This document shows, one piece after another, positions 33,855 to 43,717 of a stretch of DNA of 64,000 nucleotides; position 1 is the first letter of the stretch; the number at the start of each line of letters is the position of its first letter. Under the pieces are notes generated by a model. It ran no database searches. It saw only the letters and a program-made list of their open reading frames with translations, and was not told where the DNA came from. Origin of the DNA: Pseudomonas japonica (GTDB lineage Bacteria; Pseudomonadota; Gammaproteobacteria; Pseudomonadales; Pseudomonadaceae); assembly GCF_900188455.1 (NCBI RefSeq), contig NZ_FZOL01000001.1, forward strand, positions 468,374 to 532,373, read 5' to 3'. A program made the translations under genes and the position numbers.

Positions 33855-34059
33855 GGTTGCTCCTCCATCGAATTGCAAAAAGGCTGACCACCCTAACCGG
33901 TTGTGTTATTCAATAAAATAAAAATTATATTCTTTTTTGTTATAAGCTGTTTCAAGTTTTCCATGGCTATCGGGCTTTTCTGGCAAGCGTGTAGGGATTT
34001 GCTTGTAAGGACGGTAGTCGCTTCTACTGTCTTTCGCCCCCAACCCCGGAGAACCGCCT

Positions 34060-35154
34060 ATGAACCATCACCGCACCTGGGTTCGTGAAGCCATCCGCAT
34101 CATCGAAGCCGATTTCCAGCGCAGCGCCGATACCCATCTGATTCCGCTGTCGATGGCCGGCTTTGCGGATGTCGACCTGTATTTCAAGGACGAGTCCAGC
34201 CATCCCACCGGCAGCCTCAAGCACCGTCTGGCCCGCTCGCTGTTTCTCTATGCCCTGTGCAATGGCTGGCTGCGTCCCGGTGCGCCGGTGATCGAGGCGT
34301 CCAGTGGCTCCACGGCGATTTCCGAAGCCTATTTCGCCCGTCTGCTCGGCCTGCCGTTCATCGCGGTGATGCCGGCGACCACCTCGCGGGAAAAGATCGC
34401 CCAGATCGAGTTCTATGGTGGCAGGCCGCACCTGGTGCAGGACCCGACGCAGATCTACGCCGAGTCCGAGCGTCTGGCGCGGGAAAGCGGCGGGCATTTC
34501 ATGGACCAGTTCACCTACGCCGAGCGCGCCACCGACTGGCGCGCCAACAACAACATCGCCGAGTCGATCTTCAGCCAGATGCATTTCGAGCGACATGCCG
34601 AGCCGGCGTGGCTGATTTCCAGTCCGGGCACTGGCGGTACCACCGCGACCCTGGGCCGCTACGTGCGCTACCGCCGGCATCCGACCCGGGTGTTGTGCGC
34701 CGATGCCGAGCGTTCGGTGTTCTTCGACTGCTATCGCACGGGCGACCGCGAGCTGCGCCTGGACTGCGGCTCGCGGATCGAGGGCATCGGCCGGCCGCGG
34801 GTCGAGGCGTCATTCCTGCCGGCGGTGATCGACGCCATGGTCAAGGTGCCGGATGCCCTGTCGCTGGCGGCCATGCACTACCTGGCCAGGCGCCTGGGGC
34901 GCAGGGTGGGGGGATCGAGCGGGACCAACCTGGTCGGCGCATTGCAGGCAGCGTTGCATATGCAGTCGGCGGGGGAGTCGGGGTCGATCGTGGCGATCCT
35001 GTGCGACAGCGGCGAGCGCTATGCGACGACCTATTACGATGAGCAGTGGCTCAAGGCCCAGGGGTTCGATCTGGAGCCGTTGATTGCGCTGGTGGCCGGG
35101 TGTGTGGAGCGGGGGGAGGCGTTGCCGGAGAGTGTGCTGCGCGAAGGGATCTGA
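34060..35154 (+). CDS. PLP-dependent cysteine synthase-fold enzyme (Cds1-like)
   Basis: 364 residues, fold-II PLP enzyme. The PLP lysine is in [17 protein letters not shown], the substrate loop is [12 protein letters not shown], and the phosphate-binding glycine loop is [13 protein letters not shown]. The cofactor pyridine contact region is [13 protein letters not shown]. It differs from CysK/CysM in its [12 protein letters not shown] context, which matches the group that includes L-cysteine desulfhydrase Cds1. It therefore probably acts on cysteine or a related amino acid. GGAGA precedes the ATG. Preceded by a 200-base AT-rich gap; no operon partner. Confidence 0.8.
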   Translation: MNHHRTWVREAIRIIEADFQRSADTHLIPLSMAGFADVDLYFKDESSHPTGSLKHRLARSLFLYALCNGWLRPGAPVIEASSGSTAISEAYFARLLGLPFIAVMPATTSREKIAQIEFYGGRPHLVQDPTQIYAESERLARESGGHFMDQFTYAERATDWRANNNIAESIFSQMHFERHAEPAWLISSPGTGGTTATLGRYVRYRRHPTRVLCADAERSVFFDCYRTGDRELRLDCGSRIEGIGRPRVEASFLPAVIDAMVKVPDALSLAAMHYLARRLGRRVGGSSGTNLVGALQAALHMQSAGESGSIVAILCDSGERYATTYYDEQWLKAQGFDLEPLIALVAGCVERGEALPESVLREGI

Positions 35155-35164
35155 TAACAGCAGT

Positions 35165-35249
35165 GGCCTCATCGCGGGCAACGCCCGCTCCCACAAGGTC
35201 CGTGTGCGCCGCGGATCCTGTGGGAGCGGGCGTTGCCCGCGATGAGGCC
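35165..35249. repeat. 31-bp perfect inverted repeat (REP/REPIN type)
   Basis: GGCCTCATCGCGGGCAACGC...CCCACA and its exact 31-base reverse complement are separated by 23 bases. It fills the gap between two convergent genes. The outer GGCCTCATCG motif is also found in the hairpin at 23563-23602. It is likely a REPIN that also functions as a terminator. Confidence 0.85.
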
Positions 35250-35257
35250 CGGGAGAT

Positions 35258-36874
35258 TTACTCGGAAATCCCGAGCATGCTCTTGGCCACGGCCTCGGCG
35301 ATACGAATGCCATCGACACCCGCGGAGAGAATCCCTCCGGCATAACCCGCCCCTTCACCCGCCGGGAACAATCCCTTCAGGTTCAGGCTCTGCAGGCTCT
35401 CGTCACGGGTGATCCGCAGCGGCGACGAGGTACGCGTCTCGATGCCGGTCAGCACCGCATCCGCCAGGTTGTAGCCCTTGATCTGCCGATCGAAGGCGGG
35501 GATCGCCTCGCGCAGCGCCTCGATGGCGAAGTCCGGCAGGCTCGGTGCCAGGTCGCCCAGGCTGATGCCCGGCTTGTACGATGGTTCGACGCTGCCCAGC
35601 GCGGTCGACGGCCGTCCGGCAACGAAGTCGCCGACCAGTTGCGCCGGCGCCTGGTAGTTGCTGCCACCCAGCACGTAGGCGTGGGCTTCCAGGCGCTCCT
35701 GCAGCTCGATACCGGCCAGCGGGCCACCCGGATAATCCTGCTCGGGGGTGATGCCGACGACGATGCCGGAGTTGGCGTTGCGCTCGTTGCGCGAGTACTG
35801 GCTCATGCCGTTGGTGACCACGCGCCCCGGCTCGCTGGTGGCGGCGACCACGGTACCGCCCGGGCACATGCAGAAGCTGTAGACCGAACGACCGTTCTTG
35901 GCGTGGTGCACGAGCTTGTAGTCGGCCGCGCCGAGTTTCGGGTGGCCGGCATATTTGCCCAGGCGCGCCTTGTCGATCAGCGACTGCGGGTGTTCGATAC
36001 GGAAGCCGATGGAGAAGGGCTTGGCTTCCATGTACACGCCACGGCTGTGGAGCATGCGGAACGTGTCGCGGGCGCTGTGGCCGAGGGCCAGCACCACGTG
36101 GCGCGAGTGCAGTTCCTCGCCGTTGTGCAGGACCACGCCGTGCAACTGACCGTCTTCCATCAGCAGGTCGGTGACCCTGTGCTCGAAACGCACCTCGCCG
36201 CCCAGGGCGATGATTTCCTCGCGGATGTTCTCGACCATGCCGGTCAGGCGGAAGGTACCGATGTGTGGCTTGCTGACGTAGAGGATCTCTTCCGGCGCGC
36301 CGGCCTTGACGAACTCGTGAAGAACCTTACGGCCGTAGTGTTTCGGGTCCTTGATCTGGCTGTACAGCTTGCCGTCGGAGAAGGTCCCGGCGCCGCCTTC
36401 GCCGAATTGCACATTGGACTCGGGGTTGAGCACGCTCTTGCGCCACAGGCCCCAGGTGTCCTTGGTGCGCTGGCGCACTTCCTTGCCGCGTTCGAGCACG
36501 ATCGGACGCAGGCCGGCCTGGGCCAGGATCAGACCGGCGAAGATGCCGCAGGGGCCGAAGCCGACCACGATCGGCCGCTCGGCCAGGCCACCTTGTGGGG
36601 CATTGCCCACCGGCTTGTAGCTGACATCCGGAGCGATGACGACATTGTGGTCGTCGGCGAACGTGCGCAGTACCGCCGCCTCGTCACGCACGTTGAGGTC
36701 GATGGCATAGATGAACAGCAGTTCGGTGTTCTTCTTCCGCGCGTCGTAGCTGCGCTTGAAGATGGTGAAGTCGAGCAGCTCGGCGTCGTCGATGCCCAGG
36801 CGTTGCACGATGGCGTCGCGCAGGGCTTCGTCGGGATGATCCAGCGGCAGCTTCAGTTCGGTGATTCGTAGCAT
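35258..36874 (-). CDS. FAD/NAD(P)-dependent oxidoreductase of the large flavoprotein (COG2509-like) family
   Basis: 538 residues from the ATG at 36874. The first 100 residues form a small alpha/beta domain (MLRITELKLPLDHPDEALRD). The FAD-binding GxGxxG-type motif is IVVGFGPCGIFAGLILAQAG, with ERGKEV after it. Family signatures include QFGEGGAGTFSDGKLYSQIK, a Cys-rich SFCMCPGGTVVAATSEPGR and a C-terminal FAD strand (GLFPAGEGAGYAGGILSAGVDG). Substrate unknown. Cytoplasmic, monocistronic. Confidence 0.85.
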   Translation of the reverse strand: MLRITELKLPLDHPDEALRDAIVQRLGIDDAELLDFTIFKRSYDARKKNTELLFIYAIDLNVRDEAAVLRTFADDHNVVIAPDVSYKPVGNAPQGGLAERPIVVGFGPCGIFAGLILAQAGLRPIVLERGKEVRQRTKDTWGLWRKSVLNPESNVQFGEGGAGTFSDGKLYSQIKDPKHYGRKVLHEFVKAGAPEEILYVSKPHIGTFRLTGMVENIREEIIALGGEVRFEHRVTDLLMEDGQLHGVVLHNGEELHSRHVVLALGHSARDTFRMLHSRGVYMEAKPFSIGFRIEHPQSLIDKARLGKYAGHPKLGAADYKLVHHAKNGRSVYSFCMCPGGTVVAATSEPGRVVTNGMSQYSRNERNANSGIVVGITPEQDYPGGPLAGIELQERLEAHAYVLGGSNYQAPAQLVGDFVAGRPSTALGSVEPSYKPGISLGDLAPSLPDFAIEALREAIPAFDRQIKGYNLADAVLTGIETRTSSPLRITRDESLQSLNLKGLFPAGEGAGYAGGILSAGVDGIRIAEAVAKSMLGISE

Positions 36875-36979
36875 GACAGGGTCCAGTATCCCGGCCATGA
36901 AGGGGCCGGCGGCGTTACACAAACCGCCGAGTATAAAGGTTTCGTCAGCTCGACAGGCAGACTGAATGCGCGCCGGTGG

Positions 36980-37654
36980 TCAGTCGTTGCGCGAACCGCC
37001 GTAGTAGCCGCAGCCTTGCAGGGTCTGGCCATCCAGGCGCAGTTGCGCGGTCAGGTGGCTGACGCCGCCCGTGGCGACGTCGACGCAGCGTTGCGGGGCA
37101 AGCCACAGCTCGACCTTCTGGCCGTTGGCTTCGCTGCTGACACTGATGCCGCCGCCGGGCATCTGTTCTTCCAGATAGGGCAGGGCCAGCGGTGGCTGCT
37201 CGGGGCGGTTGAGAACCATGCCCTGGCCGCTGACGTTCAGGTTCCAGAACGGCTCCTGGCCGAAGGCGCGCAGGGTCATGCGCTTGAAGTTGGGGTCGGT
37301 GCAGGCACTCGCCGAGTGTTCGACGCGGTACAGCTGGTGCACGTTGAACTGGCCGTCGGCGCTGTTGCCCTGGCTGGCTGACAGGGTGCCGCGCAGGTCG
37401 GCGAACAGGGTGCCGGGGGTGGCGGCCAGGGTCGCGGCTTCCTGCAGCAGACCGGTATTACCGCTGTCCTGGATGACGAAGCGCCGGCTTTCCGTGCACG
37501 GTTTGAACAGCAGTTGGCCATTGGCGGCGCTGAGTTCGCCTTGCAGGCGGGTCATGCCGGCGGTGGAGACGGTTTCCGGCTGGTCGGCGAGCAACTGGCA
37601 GCCGGCGAACAGCGGCAGCAGGGCGGCGACGAACAGGGAAGGGACGATACGCAT
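36980..37654 (-). CDS. COG3650-like lipoprotein
   Basis: 224 residues. Signal peptide with lipobox (LLPLFAGC). The N-terminal half (residues 35-120) is a beta domain around LLFKPCTESRRFVIQD. The C-terminal half resembles a META/HslJ-type or COG3650 domain (AFGQEPFWNLNV...GMVLNRPEQPPL, VELWLAPQRCVD). It is an envelope lipoprotein of unknown function. Confidence 0.75.
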   Translation of the reverse strand: MRIVPSLFVAALLPLFAGCQLLADQPETVSTAGMTRLQGELSAANGQLLFKPCTESRRFVIQDSGNTGLLQEAATLAATPGTLFADLRGTLSASQGNSADGQFNVHQLYRVEHSASACTDPNFKRMTLRAFGQEPFWNLNVSGQGMVLNRPEQPPLALPYLEEQMPGGGISVSSEANGQKVELWLAPQRCVDVATGGVSHLTAQLRLDGQTLQGCGYYGGSRND

Positions 37655-37756
37655 CGAGGAAAACTCCGAGATCTCGGCCAGAAAGTTTTCAACGGTACGC
37701 AGGGTGGGGTGGGATCACAAGTTAAGTTATGTCAGAAAAATCTGTGGTCGTTGTGC

Positions 37757-37843
37757 GCCCTTTCGCGGTCAAGCCGCGCTCCTACGCTGTGCATGCAACC
37801 CGTAGGAGCGCGGCTTGCCCGCGAAAGGGCTGCAAAGCAGCCC
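37757..37843. repeat. REP-like inverted repeat plus adjoining hairpin
   Basis: Arms at 37757-37785 and 37802-37830 (GCCCTTTCGCGG...CTCCTAC and its complement) match over 29 bases with one mismatch. Then GGGCTGC-AAA-GCAGCCC follows at 37827-37843. It lies 15 bases beyond the livF stop, so it probably ends the liv operon transcript. It shares its core with the repeat at 26334. Confidence 0.85.
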
Positions 37844-37857
37844 CGGAAACAGAGGAC

Positions 37858-38559
37858 TCAACCGCCCAGATAGGCGTCGCGCACCTTCGGATCGGTCAGC
37901 AGTGCTTCACCCGTGCCCTGCATCACCACCCGGCCGTTTTCCAGCACATAGGCGCGGTCGGCGATCTTCAGCGCCTGGTTGGCGTTCTGCTCCACCAGGA
38001 ACACGGTCACGCCGTCGCGGCGCAGCTGTTCGATGATGTCGAAGATCTGCTGGATGATGATCGGCGCCAGGCCCAGCGACGGCTCGTCGAGCAGCAGCAG
38101 CTTGGGCTTGCTCATCAGCGCCCGGCCGATGGCGAGCATCTGCTGCTCGCCGCCGGACATGGTGCCAGCACGCTGAGCAAAGCGTTCCTTCAGTCGCGGG
38201 AACAGATGCAGCACCTTGTCCATCAGGTCCGGGATCTCGCGCTTGTCGGTGAAGAAGGCACCCATCGCCAGGTTTTCCTCGACCGTCAGGCGCGAGAACA
38301 CCCGACGGCCTTCCGGCACCACGGCAATGCTCTTGCGCATGATGTGCGAAGAACTCTGGCCGACCAGCTCTTCACCCAGGTACTTGATGCTGCCGCTGTG
38401 AGCCTGTGGCGAACCGCAGAGGGTCATCAGCAGGGTCGACTTGCCGGCACCGTTGGCACCGATCAGGGTGACGATCTCGCCCTGGCGGATTTCCACGTTG
38501 ACCGAGTGCAGCGCCTGGATCTTGCCATAGAAGGTGGAAACGTTTTCGAACTGCAGCAT
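37858..38559 (-). CDS. livF: branched-chain amino-acid ABC transporter ATPase LivF/BraG
   Basis: 233 residues, the same length as P. aeruginosa BraG. Walker A GANGAGKSTLLMTLCG, signature MSGGEQQMLAIGRAL, Walker B LLLLDEPSLGLAP and H-loop region VFLVEQNANQAL. It is the last gene of livKHMGF and abuts livG with no gap. With LivG it forms the ATPase pair driving Leu/Ile/Val uptake. Confidence 0.96.
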   Translation of the reverse strand: MLQFENVSTFYGKIQALHSVNVEIRQGEIVTLIGANGAGKSTLLMTLCGSPQAHSGSIKYLGEELVGQSSSHIMRKSIAVVPEGRRVFSRLTVEENLAMGAFFTDKREIPDLMDKVLHLFPRLKERFAQRAGTMSGGEQQMLAIGRALMSKPKLLLLDEPSLGLAPIIIQQIFDIIEQLRRDGVTVFLVEQNANQALKIADRAYVLENGRVVMQGTGEALLTDPKVRDAYLGG

Positions 38560-39327
38560 TTACGCTTCCCCCAGGTAGGCTTTGATCACGTCAGGGTTGT
38601 CGCGGATCTGTTCCGGCGTGCCATCGGCCAGGGGCGTGCCCTGGTTGATCACGACGATATGGTCGGAAATGCTCATGACCAGCTTCATGTCGTGCTCGAT
38701 CAGCAGCACGGTGACGTCGTGGGATTCACGCAGGTACGCGATCAGCGCCTTGAGGTCCTCGGTTTCCTTGGGGTTCAGGCCGGCCGCGGGCTCGTCGAGC
38801 ATGATGATGCGCGGTTGGGTCATCATGCAGCGGGCGATTTCCAGGCGGCGTTGCTGACCATAGGCCAGGGTGCCGGCGGTGCGGTTGGCGAATTCGGTCA
38901 GGTTGACCTTCTCCAGCCAGTACTGCGCCCGCTCCATGGCTTCCTTCTCGCTGCGACGGAATGCCGGAGTCTTGAACAGACCCGCGAGGAAGTTGGTGTT
39001 GAGATGGCGGTGCTGGGCGATCAGCAGGTTTTCCAGGGCGGTCATTTCCTTGAACAGACGCACGTTCTGGAAGGTCCGCACCACGCCCTTGCGGGCAATC
39101 TGGTGACCGGCCAGGCCCTGGATCGGTTGGCCGTCGAGGAGGATGGTGCCGCCGCTGGGCTTGTAGAAGCCGGTCAGGCAGTTGAACACGGTGGTCTTGC
39201 CGGCGCCGTTCGGACCGATCAGGGCAACCACCTGTTTTTCCTTGACGGTCAGGGCCACGCCGTTGACCGCCAACAAGCCGCCGAAGCGCATGCTCAGGCC
39301 GCTGACTTTCAGAATTTCGCGGCTCAT
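38560..39327 (-). CDS. livG: branched-chain amino-acid ABC transporter ATPase LivG/BraF
   Basis: 255 residues, as BraF. Walker [17 protein letters not shown], signature [15 protein letters not shown], Walker [14 protein letters not shown] and H-loop [12 protein letters not shown]. The start overlaps the livM stop by four bases. Confidence 0.96.
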   Translation of the reverse strand: MSREILKVSGLSMRFGGLLAVNGVALTVKEKQVVALIGPNGAGKTTVFNCLTGFYKPSGGTILLDGQPIQGLAGHQIARKGVVRTFQNVRLFKEMTALENLLIAQHRHLNTNFLAGLFKTPAFRRSEKEAMERAQYWLEKVNLTEFANRTAGTLAYGQQRRLEIARCMMTQPRIIMLDEPAAGLNPKETEDLKALIAYLRESHDVTVLLIEHDMKLVMSISDHIVVINQGTPLADGTPEQIRDNPDVIKAYLGEA

Positions 39328-40580
39328 CGACGCAGCTCCATGTGTGGACGTTGCATAGGCAGCAGGCCCTGCGGACGCCAGATCATCATCAACACCATCA
39401 GGGCGCCGAACATCAGCATGCGGTACTCGCTGAAGTCGCGCATCAGCTCAGGCAGCAGGATCATCACGATGGCCGCGAGAATCACGCCCAGCTGAGAGCC
39501 CATGCCGCCGAGCACGACGATGGCGAGGATGATCGCCGATTCGATGAAGGTGAACGACTCCGGTGTCACCAGACCCTGGCGAGCGGCGAAGAAGCTGCCG
39601 GCGAAACCGGCGAAGCAGGCACCCAGGGTGAACGCCGAGAGCTTGATCACGGTCGGGTTCAGGCCCAGCGCGCGGCAGGCGATCTCGTCTTCACGCAGCG
39701 CTTCCCAGGCACGTCCGATCGGCATGCGCAGCAGGCGGTTGATGACGAACAGCGCGAGCAGCGCCAGCAGCAGGGCCACCAGGTAGAGGAAGATCACCTT
39801 GTTGATCGAGTTGTATTCCAGCCCGAAGAACTCGTGGAAGGTCTGCATGCCCTCGGCGGCCTTGCGTTCGAAGGTCAGGCCGAAGAAGGTCGGTTTCTCG
39901 ATGTTGCTGATGCCGTTCGGACCGCCGGTGAGGTCGGTCAGGTTGCGCAGGAACAGACGGATGATCTCACCGAAACCGAGGGTCACGATGGCCAGGTAGT
40001 CACCGCGCAGGCGCAGTACCGGGAAGCCGAGAAGGAAGCCGAAGGTGGCGGCCATCAGGCCGGCGATCGGCAGGCAGACCCAGAAGCTCAGGCCGAAGTA
40101 GTGCGAGAGCAGCGCGTAGCTGTAGGCCCCGACGGCGTAGAAACCGACGTAACCCAGGTCGAGCAGGCCAGCCAGACCGACCACGATGTTCAGGCCGAGG
40201 CCGAGCAGGACGTAGATCAGGATCAGGGTGGCGATGTCGACCGCGCCGCGCGAGCCGAAGAACGGCCAGACCAGGGCGAGCACGATCAGGCCGAGGATGA
40301 TGTAGCGCTGGGTCTTCGGCAGGGTCAGGTAATTGCTGACCTTGGGCGGGATCAATGGGCCGCGGTCACGCGAACGCATCGCCGCGCTCCACTGCTTGTC
40401 GAACAGCACGCGCAGGAACATCAGCACCGAACACAGGGCGATCACGCCGAGGGTGAAGGGACCCTGGCCATGCACTTCCAGGTTGATGCCGACGATGCTG
40501 AGTTTCAGGCCAAGCACCGGGAAGGCCACGGCCCAGACCAGCAGGGCGCTGAAGAACGCCGCTTTGAGATGTCTGTTCAT
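39324..40580 (-). CDS. livM: branched-chain amino-acid ABC transporter permease LivM/BraE
   Basis: 418 residues, close to BraE (417). There are about ten hydrophobic segments. The LivM block [25 protein letters not shown] and the cytoplasmic coupling region ([24 protein letters not shown], in two parts) are plain. Four-base overlap with livH. Confidence 0.95.
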   Translation of the reverse strand: MNRHLKAAFFSALLVWAVAFPVLGLKLSIVGINLEVHGQGPFTLGVIALCSVLMFLRVLFDKQWSAAMRSRDRGPLIPPKVSNYLTLPKTQRYIILGLIVLALVWPFFGSRGAVDIATLILIYVLLGLGLNIVVGLAGLLDLGYVGFYAVGAYSYALLSHYFGLSFWVCLPIAGLMAATFGFLLGFPVLRLRGDYLAIVTLGFGEIIRLFLRNLTDLTGGPNGISNIEKPTFFGLTFERKAAEGMQTFHEFFGLEYNSINKVIFLYLVALLLALLALFVINRLLRMPIGRAWEALREDEIACRALGLNPTVIKLSAFTLGACFAGFAGSFFAARQGLVTPESFTFIESAIILAIVVLGGMGSQLGVILAAIVMILLPELMRDFSEYRMLMFGALMVLMMIWRPQGLLPMQRPHMELRR

Positions 40581-41500
40581 ACTTTCTCAACCTCCGGACG
40601 GCCGAGGATGCCGGTCGGACGGAACAACAGGACGAGAACCAGCAGGCCGAACGCCACGACGTCCTTGTACTGGTCACCGAAGATGTCAGCGCCGAAGGCT
40701 TCGGCCACACCCAGCACCAGGCCGCCGAGCATGGCGCCCGGGATACTGCCGATGCCGCCGAGCACTGCCGCGGTGAAGGCTTTGAGACCCACCAGGAAGC
40801 CCGCGTTGGGGTTGATCACGCCGTACTGCATGCTCAGCAGCACCGCGGCCACGGCTGCCAGGGCGGCACCGATGACGAAGGTCAGGGCGATGATGTTGTT
40901 GGTGTTGATCCCCAGCAGGTTGGCCATCTTGATGTCTTCGGCACAGGCCCGGCAGGCCCGGCCCAGACGCGAGCGGGAGATGAACAGGGTGAGACCGGTC
41001 ATGGCGATCAGGGTGACCACGAAGACCAGGATCTGCATGTAGGAAATCAGGACTTCTTCCGCGCCGCCCGGGCCGAAGGAGATGCTCCCCGGGATCAGGT
41101 TGGGAATGGATTTGTCCTTGGAGTCCTGGGAAAGCAGGACGGTGTTCTGCAGGAAGATCGACATGCCGATGGCGGAAATCAGCGGGATCAGGCGGTTGCT
41201 GTTACGCAACGGCCGGTAGGCGACCCGTTCGATACTGTAGCCATAGGCACTGGTAACGACGATCGTCGCGAGGAACGCGGCGGTCATCAGCAGCGGCAGA
41301 GAGTGGATACCCATCATGGCCAGTCCGGCAAGGACGATGAAGGCCACGTAGGAACCAATCATGTACACCTCGCCATGGGCGAAGTTGATCATTCCAATGA
41401 TGCCGTAAACCATTGTGTAGCCAATGGCTATCAAGGCATAGGTGCTGCCAATGGTCAGACCATTAACCAGCTGTTGGAAAAAGTGATAGATCTCAGGCAT
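40577..41500 (-). CDS. livH: branched-chain amino-acid ABC transporter permease LivH/BraD
   Basis: 307 residues from the ATG at 41500 (AGGAG 7 bases upstream), identical in length to BraD. The N-terminal block [20 protein letters not shown] and the coupling loop [20 protein letters not shown] are typical. The frame continues upstream through the intergenic region, but that part has no protein character. Confidence 0.95.
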   Translation of the reverse strand: MPEIYHFFQQLVNGLTIGSTYALIAIGYTMVYGIIGMINFAHGEVYMIGSYVAFIVLAGLAMMGIHSLPLLMTAAFLATIVVTSAYGYSIERVAYRPLRNSNRLIPLISAIGMSIFLQNTVLLSQDSKDKSIPNLIPGSISFGPGGAEEVLISYMQILVFVVTLIAMTGLTLFISRSRLGRACRACAEDIKMANLLGINTNNIIALTFVIGAALAAVAAVLLSMQYGVINPNAGFLVGLKAFTAAVLGGIGSIPGAMLGGLVLGVAEAFGADIFGDQYKDVVAFGLLVLVLLFRPTGILGRPEVEKV

Positions 41501-41678
41501 TACAGCGCTCCTAAAAACCTGATACGCATTTCGCTGGTGGGTCTGTACCCGGCACGGTCTTGTGGTCTGGGGCCACTTCGACGCATGCGCTGCCAGGGAA
41601 CCGCTGGTGACGGTTTTAAGATTTTCAGGTGAACCCGATCCCGGATCGCGGGAAACGGGTCCATGAACCTCGTAAAAC

Positions 41679-41708
41679 AAAGCCCACTGCTCGCACAGTG
41701 GGCTTTTC
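41679..41708 (-). terminator. attenuating terminator between livK and livH
   Basis: AAAGCCCACTG and CAGTGGGCTTTT form an 11-bp stem with a 6-base loop, about 20 bases after the livK stop. The strand read by the operon carries a T-run (from AAAA on the + strand). Partial read-through would give more binding protein than membrane components. Confidence 0.8.
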
Positions 41709-41727
41709 GGTCATGTGTCAGACGGTA

Positions 41728-42855
41728 TTACTGAGGGGAGACTTCGGTTTTCGGTTTGCCGAAATGCCATTCGTAGACCACGAATTTGAAGTCTTTCAGG
41801 TCGCCTTTTTCGTCGTAGGACAGTTCGCCGGTCGGGGTCTTGAAGGTACCGGCATGGATGGCCGCGGCTACCTTGTCGGTGTCCTGGCTACCGGCTTTCT
41901 TGATGCCCTGGGCGATCAGCTCGACAGCCGAGTAGGCCGGGAACACGAACGGACCGCTAGGATCCTTGCCGTCGGCCTTGATGGCGTCGACGATCTTCTT
42001 GTTCTCCGGGTCGGTGTCGAAGGACTTCGGCAGGGTGACCAGCAGGCCTTCGGAAGCGTTCTGGGCGATCTGCGAGATGGAGTCGTTGCCGACGCCTTCC
42101 GGACCCATGAACTTGGCGTTCAGGCCTTTTTCCTGCGCCTGACGCAGGATCAGACCCAGTTCCGGGTGGTAGCCGCCGTAGTAGACGAAGTCGACGTTGT
42201 TCTGCTTGAGCTTCTGGATGATCGAGGAGAAGTCCTTGTCACCGGCGTTCAGGCCTTCGAAGACGGCAACCTTGGTGCCTTTCTTCTCCAGGGTGGACTT
42301 GACTGCGGTGGCGATGCCTTCACCGTACTGCTGCTTGTCGTGCAGGACCGCGACGACTTTCGGCTTGACGTGGTCGGCGATGTAGTTGCCGGCGGCAGGG
42401 CCCTGGGCGCTGTCCAGGCCGATGGTGCGGAAGATCAGCTTGTAGCCGCGAGTGGTGATTTCCGGGCTGGTGGCAGCCGGGGTGATCATGATCACGCCTT
42501 CGTCTTCGTAGATGTCGGACGCTGGCTGGGTGGAGCTGGAGCAGAGGTGACCGATGACGAACTTGACGCCGTCGTTGACCACCTTGTTGGCTACGGCCAC
42601 GGCCTGTTTCGGATCGCAGGCGTCGTCGTATTCCTTGGCTTCGAGCATCTTGCCATCCACACCGCCGGCGGCGTTGATGTCCTTGATGGCCTGTTTTGCA
42701 CCGATGAACTGCATGTCACCGTATTGAGTCACCGGACCGGTCTTCGGGCCGGCGATGCCGATCTTGATGGTATCGGCGGCGAAGGAATGGCTGGCGACGC
42801 CGGCCAGAACCATCGCGGCGAACAGCTTGGAAATCTGTTTAGTAGCCTTACTCAT
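41728..42855 (-). CDS. livK: branched-chain amino-acid periplasmic binding protein LivK/BraC
   Basis: A 375-residue precursor, near BraC (373). Signal peptide MSKATKQISKLFAAMVLAGV...SFA. Core blocks: IKIGIAGPKTGPVTQYGDMQ, KEYDDACDPKQAV with a disulfide Cys, and VIGHLCSSSTQPASDIYEDE with the partner Cys and substrate Ser/Thr residues. It captures Leu, Ile and Val in the periplasm. First gene of the operon, strong ribosome site (GTGGAG). Confidence 0.96.
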   Translation of the reverse strand: MSKATKQISKLFAAMVLAGVASHSFAADTIKIGIAGPKTGPVTQYGDMQFIGAKQAIKDINAAGGVDGKMLEAKEYDDACDPKQAVAVANKVVNDGVKFVIGHLCSSSTQPASDIYEDEGVIMITPAATSPEITTRGYKLIFRTIGLDSAQGPAAGNYIADHVKPKVVAVLHDKQQYGEGIATAVKSTLEKKGTKVAVFEGLNAGDKDFSSIIQKLKQNNVDFVYYGGYHPELGLILRQAQEKGLNAKFMGPEGVGNDSISQIAQNASEGLLVTLPKSFDTDPENKKIVDAIKADGKDPSGPFVFPAYSAVELIAQGIKKAGSQDTDKVAAAIHAGTFKTPTGELSYDEKGDLKDFKFVVYEWHFGKPKTEVSPQ

Positions 42856-43221
42856 AGTGCTCCACTCATTCTGTTGTAATTTTTATCGTCCTTGCGCCAG
42901 GGCAGAGGACCTGACAGACCCGGTACGGCCACGCCGTATCGCAGCCTGACTTTCCGGTTTCGCCCCCGGTGAATGCCCTGGCAACTGTACCGGTACAGTG
43001 TAGAGCGCTGCTTCATCGCTTGAAAAGCAGGCCCGCCGAGGCAAAAACCGCGGGTGTCGCCTGGTCGACATAAAGATACAAAAAAGCGTCTTCTGCTCGT
43101 CCGGAAGTGTCCGGAAACGTTTGGCTTCGTTGATCCTGCCGACCAATTACTTATTTGAAACTGGGTTTTTCTGCAAAAATAACGGCCTTTCATTTGAGCC
43201 GGATTATTTTTGGTGGAACCC
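42856..43221. promoter_or_regulatory. livK / DUF2288 divergent control region with 16-bp palindrome
   Basis: This 366-base gap has no gene. At 42984-42999 lies a perfect palindrome, ACTGTACC-GGTACAGT, about 130 bases before the livK start. It looks like a dimeric-repressor operator. The part near 43145-43215 is AT-rich, possibly the DUF2288 promoter. I could not place a convincing sigma54 or sigma70 site for livK. Confidence 0.5.
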
Positions 43222-43527
43222 ATGACTGATGAACCAAGCACCCTCTATGCCAAATTGCTCGGCGAGACTGCGGTAATCGAGTGGAAAGCCTTGGAGCGTT
43301 TTTGGGCAAAGGGTGACCTGATTTGGGTCGACCCTTGCCTCGACCTGATCGAAGTCGCACAGGCAATGGCCGAGAATCGTGCCGAAAGCGTGGCCCTGTG
43401 GCGTAATGCTGGCACTGTCGGAGCGGTCAGCTCGGAGCAGGCACTTGACCTGCAGAACCGCGATCCAGAGATCTGGGCGGTGGTGGTTTCGCCGTTCATC
43501 GTGATCCAGGAACGCAAATCGCTGTAA
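43222..43527 (+). CDS. DUF2288-type small protein
   Basis: 101 residues (MTDEPSTLYAKLLGETAVIEW). A compact acidic protein with a conserved W-x-D-P-C-L-D-L-I-E-V-A-Q-A-M block (GDLIWVDPCLDLIEVAQAM) and a C-terminal WAVVVSPFIVIQE. Matches the uncharacterised DUF2288 family of gamma-proteobacteria. I chose the ATG at 43222 over the upstream TTG/GTG codons. Cytoplasmic; function unknown. Confidence 0.8.
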   Translation: MTDEPSTLYAKLLGETAVIEWKALERFWAKGDLIWVDPCLDLIEVAQAMAENRAESVALWRNAGTVGAVSSEQALDLQNRDPEIWAVVVSPFIVIQERKSL

Positions 43528-43671
43528 GCCGGCTCTTATTTGGTGCGCAAAAACGCACAGCCAGACCATTTTGGTGCGTGAGACCGTTCAAGCAGGGTGA
43601 CGGTTGGTAACAGTCCCCTCGCACCCTGATCGGGCGGTAACAGTCGGCACGGGTAAAAAGCGGCACCAATG

Positions 43672-43702
43672 AAAACGGGGCGTCCGATGGACGCCCCGTT
43701 TC
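43672..43702. terminator. bidirectional terminator
   Basis: ACGGGGCGTCC-GAT-GGACGCCCCGT, an 11-bp perfect stem flanked by A and T runs. It lies between the convergent DUF2288 gene and tubulin-like gene and can serve both. Confidence 0.85.
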
Positions 43703-43717
43703 TGTCTGCGCGAAAAC

